NCBI GenBank assembly: GCA_965153455.1
Contig: OZ234495.1
Span: forward strand, 11,528,875-11,592,874
DNA length: 64,000 bases
Source: Sphagnum compactum
Lineage: Eukaryota; Bryophyta; Sphagnopsida; Sphagnales
Direction of reading: 5' to 3'
Notes under the pieces: model-generated
Seen by the model: only the letters and a program-made list of their open reading frames with translations
What the model was told of the DNA's origin: nothing
Databases searched by the model: none
Part shown: one piece after another, positions 9,660 to 19,610 of the stretch
Numbering within the stretch: the first letter of the stretch is position 1
Layout of the letters: each line of letters starts with the position of its first letter
Made by a program: the position numbers and the translations under genes

Positions 9660-9673
9660 GTGGGCCCATAACC
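9660..9673 (-). other. Primer-binding site of element 3
   Basis: GTGGGCCCATAACC on the plus strand, immediately inside the 5' LTR. It matches the anticodon arm of initiator tRNA-Met as I recall it; no TGGTATCAGAGC-type 3'-end site is present next to the LTR. Confidence 0.7.
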
Positions 9674-10146
9674 TATTGGAAACAACTTGAAAACAAGCAA
9701 GAAATGCAACACTCAAGGTTCATGAAATGGAACAATTGTATTAACTAAAAGAAGATTACAAAGGTTGTATGCTTCAAATGCTACAATCATAAAACTATGG
9801 CTTGCAACAACTAACAAAGCTTGAAGGTTCTATGTGCACTCAACAACCATGAAAGGAAAGAATGAAAGACAATTCAAAACCACTCCATTATATACTATCT
9901 CCTAACCCTGAAGTAGCCGCCACTTAACCCTGACCTAGCCGCCACCAAACCCTAACCCTAGCCGCCGCCTAACCCTAACCCTAGCCGCCGCCTAACCCTA
10001 ACCCTAGCCGCCGCCAAACCCTAAGTAGTCTCCACTTCTAAACCCTAACCTAACAACTACAAGGATGTGTATACTATTCATCCTTTTGATGAATGTTTAA
10101 CACATTCATCAACATTGGGAATTAGAAACGAATAGTATTTCTAACA
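9674..10146 (-). repeat. 5' LTR of element 3
   Basis: 473 bp, partner of 4591-5080. Minus-strand order: three stacked inverted repeats at the start, an AACCTAACC tract, the telo-box/GCC-box array, the TATA box, then R/U5, ending TTTCCAATA next to the PBS. Confidence 0.95.
9888..10045 (-). promoter_or_regulatory. U3 promoter: TATA box plus telo-box/GCC-box array
   Basis: TATATAA on the minus strand at 9888-9894 lies directly downstream of an array (about 9902-10045) made of CCCTAACCCTAGCCGCCGCC-like units (plus-strand reading). Each unit joins the plant telomere-like telo-box (AAACCCTAA) to the GCC box (AGCCGCC) known as the ERF-factor target. All LTR copies in the window keep this arrangement with different unit numbers. 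That it acts as an enhancer is inference from motif content and position. Confidence 0.55.
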
Positions 10147-10151
10147 GCAAC

Positions 10152-10595
10152 AACTAACAAGGTTTGATGATTCTATGTGCACTCAAAACCACGAAAGGAA
10201 AGAATGAAAGACTACTCAAAAATACTCCAATATATACTATCTCCTAACCCTAAAGTAGTCGCCACTTAACCCTAACCCTAGACGCCGCCTAGCCCTAGCC
10301 GCCACCAGAACCCTAACCCTAGCCGCCGCCTAGCCCTAACCCTAGCCGCTGCCGAACCCTAACCCTAGCCGCCGCCTAGCCCTAACCCTAGCCGCCGTCG
10401 AACCCTAACCCTAGCCGCCACCAAACCCTAACCCTAGCCGCCGCCAAACCCTAAGTAGCTTCCACTTCCAAACCCTAACCACCACTATTTAACTTAACCT
10501 AACTACTATAAGGATGTGAATACTATTCATCCTTTTGATGAATGTTTCACACATTCATCATCATTGGGAATTAGAAAGGAATAGTATTTCTAACA
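10152..10595 (-). repeat. 5' LTR of element 2, right piece
   Basis: Continuation of 4456-4590 after element 3. It carries the longest telo-box/GCC-box array in the window (about 10253-10455, roughly eight units). The end at 10595 is TGTTAGAAATAC on the minus strand. Confidence 0.9.
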
Positions 10596-12000
10596 CCAAT
10601 GCCATATGATCTACATAAAGACAAACTAATTCCCCATCAAATAATTTTTGAATTTGTGCAAAGCAAAAACCATTGCTAAAGCCTCTCTCTCTATTATGCT
10701 ATAATTCTGTTTTGAACAAAAGTCTGGAAGCATACACCATTGGTTGATCACTCCTTCGTGTCAATTTTTGAGATATCATAACTCCTACATTTAATAATGA
10801 TGCATCTATATGAACATGAAATTCCACCTACCAATTTGGTGATAGCAATATCAATGCTTCAATATACTTCTGTTTGATCAACTCCCAAGCCTTCTGACAT
10901 TCCTCTATTAGAGAAAAAAAAATTGTCTTTTTGGTTAGTTTAATGATAGGTGCCATAATATCAATAATTTTTTTGATAAAACATATGTAAAACTGTGCCA
11001 TCCAATTGAATACTTGAATTTATTGTGGATTCTTAGGTGGTGGCATGTTTACTATTGCTTGTATCTTCTTTGGATCTAGTAGTTTCCCTTTTTTGGAAAT
11101 AATAAAACCCAAGATCATCCCTAAAAATACCATCAATGCACATTTGTCTTCTTTTCTGCACTTTTGAAAACATAGTTTAAGCTTCTACAGATGATTGTCA
11201 ATGTCATTGTACACTATAAAGTCATCTAGAAATATCTTCATAAAATTGTCCAAATATTCTATGATTACTTTGGTAACAACTCTCTTATATGTTGGAGGTC
11301 CATTTTTAACTCCAAACGACATCGCCTTCCATATATAAGCCCCCCAATATGTAACAAATGCAATCTTATATCTATCCTCAAAACTATAGAAATTTGATGA
11401 TATCTTAAATATCCATCTAAGAAAAATAATGCCTCATACCCTACTATTGTGTTCAGAATTTCATATGTAAAAGGTAATGGGTATGGATCCTTCTTTGTGG
11501 TCACATTTAATGTTTTAAAATCTATACAAATTCTTAGTTTACCATTCTTTTTGGGTACTACTACTATGGGTGACAACCATGTGGCCTCCCCTATAGATTG
11601 GATGAATCTAATTGCTAACAATTTATCAATATCTTGTTTGACTATTGTAGCATAATTTGGATTTGATCTATACATGGCCTAATGTGCTTGTGGTATAGTA
11701 ATATCTAACTCAATTATGTGATGTGCCAGCTCTGGTGGAATCTCTTTTAGATCTTTGTATGTCCATGCAAAAACATCTTTGAATTCCTTCAACAGTTGTT
11801 CCATTTCCAACACTTTGTCTATCTCCAATGTGCATTGATTTACACCAGTTGTGGTTCTGCATCAATTCCCAAGTTGAGCTTCATCAACTGTTGGTCTTTA
11901 ATTAATGTCCATCCAGCTATCTGCAATTCTTGTACTTTGATTTTTTATGGAGTTTCATCCACCACAACACTCCCTCGCTAATGACCACAATACGTCAATT
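10596..12000 (-). pseudogene. pol: Ty3/Gypsy pol remnant: RT and RNase H
   Basis: Minus-strand reading from about 11990 down to 10600. First comes a pre-RT segment (LLKEFKDVFAWTYKDLKEIP). RT follows with WLSPIVVVPKKNGKLRICID, TKKDPYPLPF and a FLDD active site near 11225. RNase H follows, with ECQKAWELIKQ and REALAMVFALHKF. Many stops and frameshifts are present; the longest open piece is 11265-11675 (136 codons). The order and motifs are those of plant Ty3/Gypsy, not Copia. Element 2's LTR ends at 10595, inside or at the edge of this relic. No LTR of this element is recognisable here. Confidence 0.88.
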
Positions 12001-12187
12001 CCCCATAAATGGACGAATGCAAAATTGTTGGTATGTACATGAAGGTATTACAATATTGGCCACATTGATAATATAAGGTTTATTCAACAAAGTTTTGATG
12101 TGTACTTACAATACCCTCATAATTGTAATAGTTTTAATTTATTATGTTTTACTATCAATGTGATTAACTTGACAATACCCTCGTTTG
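12001..12187. other. AT-rich spacer before element 4
   Basis: No coding similarity seen; it may be degraded Gypsy DNA. It ends at TGTTGG, the LTR edge of element 4. Confidence 0.4.
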
Positions 12188-12475
12188 TGTTGGAAACAAC
12201 TTGAAAACAAGCAAGAATGAAAGATTCAAGGTTCATGAAATGGAACAATTGTATTAACTAACAAGAAGATTACAAATTTTGTATGCTTTAAATGCAATAA
12301 TCACAAAACCCTAAAACCCTAGCCGCCGCCAAGCCCTAAGTAGCCTCCACTTCCAAATCCTAACCACCACTATTCAACCTAACTACTATAAGGTTGTGAA
12401 TACTATTCATCATTTTCATAAATGTTTAACACATTCATCAACATCGGGAATTAGAAACAAATAGTATTTCTAACA
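12188..12475 (-). repeat. 3' LTR of element 4 (internally deleted)
   Basis: Only 288 bp. Both ends are present (plus strand TGTTGGAAAC at 12188, TTTCTAACA at 12475), but the middle including the TATA region is deleted near 12305-12315. The outer end reads ..CCAACA, so this copy has canonical TG..CA termini where other copies have TG..TA. Confidence 0.88.
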
Positions 12476-12485
12476 CTCCCATTCT
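12476..12485 (-). other. Polypurine tract of element 4
   Basis: AGAATGGGAG on the minus strand, against the LTR; one substitution compared with the AGAGTGGGAG of other copies. Confidence 0.7.
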
Positions 12486-13992
12486 ATGAAATTTTTAATC
12501 CGAAGATGATTATCAATTTATTATGTCGTTCTTTTTATAATGCCTTGATAAGCACATCCACTACCATGTCCTCCGTTGAACAATATTCGAATGTAACTTC
12601 GCCATTTCAACTCATTTTCGAACAAAGTGATGTTGCACATCAATGTGCTTTGTTCGAGCATGTTGCATGGGATTCTTCATCAATGATATTGCACCTTGGT
12701 TGTCACATCGAATCACCATCACCTTCTTTTCTTTTATATACCCTAATTCCTTTTGTCATCCATATGGCTTCCTTGGTAACTTGCGTACTTGCCATGTATT
12801 CGGCCTCGGTTGTTGACAAAGCGATTGTGGGTTGCTGTTTGCTACTCCAAGAAATGGCTCCACCTCCTATCATCAATACAAACCCCATGGTGGATCTCCT
12901 ATCCTGAAGGTCACCGGTCCATCCGCATCACAATATCCGACCAAATTTTGGGGTGGTAATCCTCCGAAGCGTAATTTGAATTTCAAAGTGCCTTGCAAGT
13001 ATCGAAAAATGCACTTGACCACAATCCAATGTTCTAGGCTTGGATTTGCCATGTGTATTGGGTATGCCAAATTTCGCCGAGTACACAACATGGCATACAT
13101 CAAGGATCCCACCGCTTGTTGATAAGGAGCTTCACCATTTCATCATCCTTGTTCACATTCTTTCTCAACTTTGTCTTGGGATCAAGTGGTACTTCGATGG
13201 CTTTGCAATCCTCCATGCAAAAGCATTTGAGAATCTCCTTAAGATACCCAATTTGGTTAATGTAAATAAGACGTTGTGCACGATCCCTTTCCATTTCCAT
13301 GCTAAGGAAGAAATGCAAATCTCCAAGATCTTTCATTTCGAACTTTCGAGAAAGTTCTTCCTTCACTTGCAAAAGCTTGTCTTTATCATTGCACACCAAG
13401 GTGAGATCACCAACATAAACGATAATGAAAAAATTGACATCTCTAACTTGCGCAACGTACACGCTAAAATCCGCATCACTCTTCACAAACTTGATGCTTT
13501 TCAAGAAAACATTTAACTTTTCGTTCTAAGCCCTTGGAGATTGTTTCAACTCGTATAATGACTTGTGAAGCTTCCACACAAGATGCTCATCTTCTTGTGT
13601 GAATCCTTCGGGTTGTTCCATGTAGATCTCCTCTTCAAGGTCACCATTGAGAAATGCGGTTTTGATGTCCATTTGATGAATCTCCATGTCTTCAATGGCC
13701 GCTAATGCAAGGATACAATGAATTGACACAAACTTTGCAACATGTGCAAAAGTTTCATTGTAATCGACTCAGATGTTTGAGTGAAACCTCTTGCCACAAG
13801 TTTGGCCTTGTAACGTCCGACTTCACCATCAACCCCATGTTTGATTTTGAACACCCATTTGCAAGAAATGGACTTCCTACCTTTGCGGAGTGGCACCAAG
13901 GACCTAGTGTTGTTGACAACAAGAGAATCATATTCTTCTTGCATGGCAATCTCCCACTTCTTTGCATCTTCGCCCTTTAATGCCTCTTCCAC
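12486..13992 (-). pseudogene. pol: Copia RT and RNase H, broken (element 4)
   Basis: The sequence is split over several minus-strand frames. From right to left: RT start (EEALKGEDAKKWEIAMQEEY, KWVFKIKHGVDGEVGRYKAK), then MDIKTAFLNGDLEEEIYMEQ, then the RT box altered from YVDD to YVGD with VRDVNFFIIVYVGDLTLVCN, connection (MEMERDRAQRLIYINQ), and RNase H with YCDADG and STTEAEYMASTQ. At least five frameshifts or short deletions are visible (near 12750, 12910, 13130, 13515 and 13770). The catalytic Asp to Gly change and the frameshifts mean it is dead. Confidence 0.85.
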
Positions 13993-14025
13993 GGTTTGAG
14001 GTTCTTCCGAAAAAGCAATGGTGGC

Positions 14026-14765
14026 CTATTCCACCTCTTTGGTGGCCACCCACCAATCACGAGGCCACTTTTTACATTGTCTTTGGGGCCTTTCTCTTCG
14101 TCCATCTTGTTGTGATTCATTCAAACCTTCATCTTGCGCAAGAGCAAATTCTTCTTCCAAAAAAGAGTTTGATGTAGATTCATCACCTTCCATGACTTCC
14201 GCTGGTCTCTCCTTCAAAGGTATAGGATTGACATCCTTAACAAATTCATCATCATTCACGACTTCATCCACAAGGTGTTCTACTTAGTTTGAAGGGGGTC
14301 TATTATGTTGAACACCTTTAACTTCTTCCGTCCCTTCAAGGAACATAACATCTCGACTCTTAATGATCCTTTTGGTTTCTACACACATTAAGCGATATGC
14401 TTTGCTCCCTTCATAATACCTTAAAAACACACAAGGTATGGATTTTGACTCTAATTTGCTTCTTTTTTCATTAGGAATGTGCGTAAATGTTTTGCAACCA
14501 AAAACTCTCAAATGATATACATCGGGTTTTGCACCAATCCATGCTTCTTGCAGGGTCTTTGAATCAAAAGCTTTAATTGGGCATCGATTCTTGATGTAAA
14601 CCACCGTGTTCACCGCCTTGGCCCAAAACTCCAAGTCAAGTCCTTGTGCATGAATCATGCTTCTAGCGAACTCCATGATGGTTATATTGGCTGGTTTCGC
14701 AACTCCATTTTGTTGTGGTGTGTAAGGTACACTTGTTTCTCATTGAATTCCACATTCACGCAAAA
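14026..14765 (-). pseudogene. pol: Copia integrase C-terminal half and linker (element 4)
   Basis: The minus-strand frames carry MEFARSMIHAQGLDLEFWAK, YIKNRCPIKAFDSKTLQEAW, HLRVFGCKTFTHIPNEKRSK and KSRDVMFLEGTEEV, then the acidic linker and RPQRQCKKWPRDWWVATKEV. The upstream part of the integrase core continues at 15577 on the other side of an inserted solo LTR. Confidence 0.85.
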
Positions 14766-15571
14766 CGTGACGCGTTCCCAAGTTCCTTGTTAGACCCAAG
14801 TTGGGTCCAAAGAAGTCAAACAGTGGAATTGTTTGGAACTTAGTGCACGTTCCCAGCTTCCAACACTAAAAGGGGTAGAGGGGGTGCTGAAGCTCCGGGA
14901 TTAGATTATGGCAAAGGACAAGCTTTACTTAGTTATTCGAACCTGCATCAAACCAACCAACAAGTTGGTTAGTTCACATTCGAAAGCATTTTCAGTGCGA
15001 GGACAAGCCACGGGCGACCCTTGACTCACATGACTCACCACGGCCTGGACTTGGGAGAAGCCACCACCTTCCCCCATATAGTATTCTCGGCGTAACTCCA
15101 CAGCACCTACATCCAAATGGCTCTTTTTCCTGGGACTCCCAAAGAGGAATCCCGAAATTGTCCCGGCTTAGACTCTCGAGACTTTGGGAGTTCATAATTC
15201 CTCGCTCAGACCTCCGATTGAGATGAGGTTTCAAGCAAACTTGTAGCTCTCCTCAAGAACTTTCCAACGGTGTGTCGCACTCCACTTACACACACCGGGG
15301 TCGGGTCGATTCCCGACTTTTAATGGTCGGGAGTCAAAGTGCCAGTTTGACTCCCGGCCCTTCTTTCGTGCATAACTTGTGCTGCAAATTTTCGAATGGC
15401 TCATGCAAGTCCATTTTCGACATTTACACTTCAAAACCTTTCCAACGGTATAGAAAACACCTAAAGGCGAGGTGTTTTGACCCTTGCAATCAAACTCCCG
15501 GAAGACTCCCAAGTCCCCATTTCGGGAGTGTGAGTGTCATCCTCACACTCCTTCAAAGTGGGGTTGTGACA
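14766..15571 (-). mobile_element. Probable solo LTR of an unrelated retrotransposon inside element 4
   Basis: This 806-bp GC-richer block interrupts the integrase codons. CAAAA occurs on both sides (14761-14765 and 15572-15576), as expected for a 5-bp target duplication. On the minus strand the block starts TGTCACAACCCC and ends GCGTCACG, close to TG..CA LTR ends. No coding region fits; small open frames are incidental. It contains two overlapping inverted repeats at 15311-15355. The long LTR with TGTCACAACC start suggests a Ty3/Gypsy family; a non-LTR origin cannot be excluded. Confidence 0.7.
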
Positions 15572-15576
15572 CAAAA

Positions 15577-16630
15577 AGTCATCAAACTTTTTCGACACAA
15601 ATTCTCCTCCATTGTTGGATCGTAAGGTTTTGATCTTCATGCCGGTTTGATTATCCACCAAGGCCTTGTATGCCTTGAATTTGTCAAACACTTCTCCTTT
15701 CACTTTCAAAAGGTAAACATGAGTTTTTCTCGAAAAGTTGTCGATGAAGGTGACAAAATATTGTGTTCCACCACGAGATGTGGTTTTCATCGGTTCGCAC
15801 ACATCACTATGCACAAATTCCAAAAGCTTCGAGGCCCTAGTCGTTTCATCTTTAAGAAAATATGTCCTTTGATGTTTGCCTTCAATGCAAGCTTCACACA
15901 CATGGTGCAACGGCACTTCTTTCAAATTCATGCCATTCACCATTGTCTCCAATTTCTTAAGATTTGCCATGTTGAGGTGGCGGAGTCTTTGGTGCCAAAG
16001 CGTAGCTTTTTCGTTCGAAAACTTCGCCACATATGCATTCTCCTTTCGAACATTGATGTTAAGAAGATACAAGTTCTTCTCCCTACATGCTTTCGCCACA
16101 AGGATTTCGTGAACATTGTTCACCTTACAACCATCCTTGTCAAACTCCACTTTCAAGCCTTCCAAAATGAGTTTTCTAACGGAAATGAGACTATTCTTCA
16201 TTTTGGGAACATGAAGAACTTGAGTGATGATTGTAAGCAACAATTTACCTCCAACTCGCATTGTGGCCTTGATGCTCCCTTTGCCAATGGCCTCCAAAAC
16301 GGTGGCATCTCCCATGTACACCTTCCGTGGAACAATGGACTCGTAAGTGGTGAACCACTCTCGTTCCAATGTCATGTGTTGTGTTGCGCCGGAGTCGATG
16401 ATCCAATCCTACGTCGTATGATCATTAGCACCCAAGGCGGCAATAAACATTTGTTCTTGATCTTCACAAGCTGGGTTTGCCTTTTCTTTCTCATCACTCT
16501 TTTTCTTCAAACAATTCTTCACAAAGTGTCCGGGTTTTTTACAATAAAAACAATTTTTTTTGTTTCCTTTATGAATTCTGTTAAGCAATGTCGCATTTTC
16601 TGTACTTTCACTTTCTTTTCTTTTAGAAAC
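15577..16630 (-). pseudogene. pol: Copia zinc knuckle, protease and integrase core (element 4)
   Basis: From right to left: gag zinc knuckle CFYCKKPGHFVKNC; protease with DWIIDSGATQHM, preceded by a TAC/TAT to TAG stop; pre-integrase zinc domain (LRHLNMANLKKLE, PLHHVCEACIEGKHQRTYF); and integrase core (HSDVCEPM, FIDNFSRKTHVYLL). The second catalytic aspartate of the core is changed: LRSNNGGEF where related copies have LRSDNGGEF. The 304-codon open frame (16375-15461) continues past 15577 into the solo LTR, and its last 38 codons are not integrase. Confidence 0.87.
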
Positions 16631-16633
16631 CTC

Positions 16634-16922
16634 TGTTAGAAATACTATTCGTTTCTAATTCCCAATGTTGATGAATGTGTGAAACATTCATTAAAAGGAT
16701 GAATAATATTCACATCCTTATGGTAGTTAGGTTAGGTTGAATAGTGGTGGCTAGGGTTTGGAAGTGGAGGCTACTTACGGCTTGGCAGCGGCTAGGGTTA
16801 GGGTTTGGTGGCGGCTAGGGTTAGGCAGCGGCTAGGTTAGGGTTAAGTGGCGGCTACTTTAGGGTTAGGAGTCAGTATATAATGGAATGGTTTTGTGTAG
16901 TCTTTCATTCTCTCCTTTCATG
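16634..16922 (+). repeat. Truncated plus-strand LTR of the Copia family
   Basis: Starts TGTTAGAAATAC at 16634 and keeps the inverted repeats, array, TATA (near 16878) and the start of R, then breaks at about 16922 and joins integrase sequence of element 5. It is inverted relative to its neighbours. It could be the 5' LTR of element 6, whose 3' LTR lies at 19671-20100. Confidence 0.85.
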
Positions 16923-16924
16923 AA

Positions 16925-17524
16925 AAGACATGAGTTTTCCTTGAGAAATCGTGAATGAAAGTGAGAAAGTATCGCGCTCCACCATGCGATGTAGTCTTCA
17001 TTGGCCCGCACACATCGGTGTGCACAATCTCCAAAAGTTGTGAAGCCCTCGTTGCTCCGTCCTTGGGAAATGATGTTCTTTGATGTTTGCCTTTGACGCA
17101 TCCTTCACAAATGTGATGCAACGGCACTTCTTTCAAATTCATGCCATCCACCATGGCATCTAACTCCTTAAGGCTTGCCATGTTGAGATGGCCAGGTCTT
17201 TCACGCCAAAGCATCGCACTTTGCTCCAAAGAATTTGCAATGTGTGCCATGTCCCTACGCACCTTCACATTAAGAAGGTACAAGTTTTTGTCCCTTCGTG
17301 CTTGTGCCACAACAACTCCTCGAGCATCGTTGACCTTACAACCATCCTTGTCAAACTCCACTTTGAAACCTTCCGAAATGAGTTTACTCACCGAAATGAG
17401 ATTATTCTTCACTTTTGGAACATGAAGAACTTGGGTGATGGTTGTGTGTGTCAATTGGCCTCCCACTTGCATTATGGCTTTGATGCTCCCCTTGCCAATG
17501 GCCTCCAAAACGGTGTCATCACCC
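16925..17524 (-). pseudogene. pol: Copia integrase N-terminal half (element 5)
   Basis: The minus-strand frame covers the protease tail, the HHCC pre-integrase domain (PGHLNMASLKELDAM, PLHHICEGCVKGKHQRTSF) and the start of the integrase core (HTDVCGPMKTTSHGG, FIHDFSRKTHVF). LGHLN has become PGHLN and FIDDFSRK has become FIHDFSRK. It ends at the break with the inverted LTR fragment. It is one base out of frame with the upstream gag-protease frame, by an inserted base near 17525. Confidence 0.87.
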
Positions 17525-18403
17525 ATGGAACACCCTCCTTGGGGAAATGCGCTCGTACGTGGTAAACCATTCTTGTTCGAATTTCATGTGTTGCGTTGCC
17601 CCGGAATCGACAATCCAATCATACGTGGAATGATCATTGGCACTCAATGCTGCAACCAACATTTGCTCGTGATCTTCACAAGCTTGATTAACTTTTTCTT
17701 TTTCATCATTTTTCTTCTTCAAACAATTTCTCACAAAATGTCCGGGTTTCTTACAATAGAAGTAAAGCTTCTCGTTTGACTTGTGAGTTTTGTTCACTAA
17801 TGCGGTAGTTTCGGAACTCTCACATTCTTTTCTTTTGGACACTTCGTGAAGCAACCTTGCTACAATGATTTGAAGGTCTACATCTTTCGTGGACATGGAC
17901 TCCAAGCTTGTGACTAAGTTATCAAAGGATGGAGGAAGGCTCATGAGGAGTACCATGTAAACATTTTCATCCGTAATGTTCACCTCAATAGAACGTAGTT
18001 GGTCCGCAAGGGCTTTCACCGTGTTGATGTGCACAAGCATGTCATCTCCTTCTTGCATTTTGATGGTGAAGAATCTCCTTCGAAGGAACAACTTGTTGCC
18101 AATGGTCTTAGCTTCATGCACACCACAAAGAGCCTCCCACGCACTTCTCACATTGTCACAATATTGAATGTGTGCAAGTTGGGCATCTGTGAGATGTTCA
18201 CAAAGCAATGCAAAAGCCTTGGTCTCTTTTTCATTGTAATCGGCCCTTGCAACTTCTTCACTTGGCAAGGTGACACTCCCATCAACAAATTTCCAAAGCC
18301 CATGTTTGGAAAACATCATGCACATTTTGAACTTCCAAAGGTGAAAGTTGCCACCATCAAACTTCTCCATGACTTTCAAGGACTCCATTTGAAAAGAAGA
18401 CAT
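17519..18403 (-). pseudogene. gag: Copia gag-protease frame (element 5)
   Basis: About 294 codons from the MSSFQ methionine. Gag (same N-terminal fold as element 3), zinc knuckle YFYCKKPGHFVRNC (first Cys changed to Tyr) and protease start DWIVDSGATQHMKFEQEWF lie in one uninterrupted frame. This shows that the ancestral family encoded gag and pol as a single frame and that the split in element 3 is a mutation. The frame ends at a single-base insertion near 17525. Confidence 0.88.
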
Positions 18404-19118
18404 TTTGAACACAAATGCTACAACAAACACTCTCAAACTTGAAAGTTGAAGTTTTTAACAACTAAAAGAACTCTCTTCCAAACACTTTCACTTTGAAACT
18501 TGATACTTTGAAAAACAAGTTTTTCACACTTGAAAAACTTACAATACCTTGAAGAAATCTCTTCCACACCTCCCACTCACTTGGAAAGACTATTATTCTT
18601 TTTGCGACCTTGCAAACAAAAAGCCTTCCCTCAAAAAGATTCTCCCTTTCTATGTTGTACAAGCAAACACTTTCAAAAACTTAAAAAAACAAGTTTTCGT
18701 AAAACCTTTACAAGAAACTTGAAAAACTTCTCTTACACCTCAAACTTCAATGTTGAAACTTTCAACAACTCGAAGAACTCTCTTCCACACACTTTCTCAA
18801 ACTTCAACGTTGAAAACCTCAAAAACTTGAAGAACTTTTTTTCACACTTTTGAACTTAAAACTTGAAACTTAAAGACTTGAAGAACACTCTTCCACACTT
18901 AAGAACTTACAACACTTTGAAGAAGTCTCTTCCACACCTCCCACTCACTTGGAAAAGTTGCAAGCTTCTTGTATGCCACCACTTGGAAATGAACTCCTAC
19001 TCACTTTGCAAACTAAGAACCTTGTCTCAAAAGGATTCTCTCCTTTTTTCTATGCAATACAAGCTCAAAACCTTTCACTACTTCTTGTTCTAACACAATG
19101 TCCTTTCTCTTACTTGGT
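18404..19118 (-). other. 5' leader of element 5
   Basis: The same reiterated CTTGAA/CTCTTCCACAC low-complexity leader as in element 3. No real open frame. Confidence 0.6.
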
Positions 19119-19132
19119 GTGGGCCCATAACC
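19119..19132 (-). other. Primer-binding site of element 5
   Basis: GTGGGCCCATAACC on the plus strand, next to the LTR; identical to elements 1, 2, 3 and 7. Confidence 0.7.
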
Positions 19133-19610
19133 TATTGGAAACAACTTGAATACAAGCAAGAAATGAAAGCTTCAAGGTTCATGAAATGAAACAATTGTAT
19201 TCACTAACAAGAAGATTACAAAGGTTGTATGCTTCAAATGCTACAATCACAAAACTATGGCTTGCAACAACTAACAAAGGTTGAAGGTTCTATGTGCATT
19301 CAAAAACCATGAAAGGAGAGAATGAAAGACAACTCAAAACCACTCCATTACATACTATCTCCTAACCCTAAAGTAGCCGCCACTTAACCTTAACCTAGCC
19401 GCCGCCAAACCCTAACCCTAGCCGCCACCAAACCCTAACGTTAGCCGCCACCAAACCCTAACCCTAGCCGCCGCCAAACCCTAAGTAATCTCCACTTCTA
19501 AACCCTAACCTAACTACTACAAGGATGTGAATACTATTCATCCTTTTGATGAATGTTTAACACATTCATTCATCAACATTGGGAATTAGAAACGAATAGT
19601 ATTTCTAACA
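19133..19610 (-). repeat. 5' LTR of element 5
   Basis: 478 bp, both ends present. It has a four-base insertion in the second inverted repeat (CATTCATTCATC). The array includes CCCTAACGTTAGCC variants also found in element 1's 5' LTR. Confidence 0.9.

Larger units (their letters stand above)
4591..10146 (-). mobile_element. Structurally complete Ty1/Copia retrotransposon, element 3
   Basis: This is the reference copy of the family: 5556 bp with LTRs at 4591-5080 and 9674-10146, PBS, gag, pol and polypurine tract in the normal order on the minus strand. A 5-bp target duplication GCAAC flanks it (4586-4590 and 10147-10151), inside the LTR of element 2. The two LTRs share private variants (for example CTTAACCCTGACCTAG and an ACAACCATG variant) and differ mainly in the number of units in the internal array, which suggests a fairly recent insertion. 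Two lesions are seen: a one-base loss between gag and protease near 8290, and a GAA to TAA stop at about 5970. In Copia order (protease, integrase, RT, RNase H) everything else is present. Confidence 0.95.
3255..10595 (-). mobile_element. Ty1/Copia element 2, interrupted by element 3 and cut by element 1
   Basis: The 5' half survives: start of RT, linker, gag N-terminus, leader, PBS (4442-4455) and a 5' LTR split into 4456-4590 and 10152-10595. Element 1 was inserted in its RT gene (the 3255 junction continues RT codons), and element 3 sits in its LTR. The rest lies beyond the left edge. A deletion near 3588 fuses the gag/pol linker to gag. The right LTR end at 10595 abuts an old Ty3/Gypsy element, probably its insertion target. 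Confidence 0.85.
12188..16633 (-). mobile_element. Ty1/Copia element 4, truncated and carrying a solo LTR
   Basis: 3' LTR (12188-12475), polypurine tract, RNase H, RT, linker, integrase interrupted by an unrelated insertion (14766-15571), protease and the gag zinc knuckle are all present on the minus strand. It stops in gag at 16633, where a plus-strand LTR fragment begins. Gag N-terminus, leader and 5' LTR are missing. The coding type groups with element 1. Multiple frameshifts and stops are present. Confidence 0.88.
16923..19610 (-). mobile_element. Ty1/Copia element 5 (5' half only)
   Basis: 5' LTR (19133-19610), PBS (19119-19132), leader, a gag-protease frame and integrase N-terminal half. 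It breaks at 16923 in integrase, so the end of integrase, RT, RNase H and 3' LTR are lost. Right of its LTR is the 3' tip of a plus-strand pol gene, so it was inserted into element 6. Subfamily as element 3. Confidence 0.88.

Noticed and set aside
15461-15577. C-terminal extension of integrase in element 4
   Set aside because: The codons beyond 15577 lie in the inserted solo LTR.
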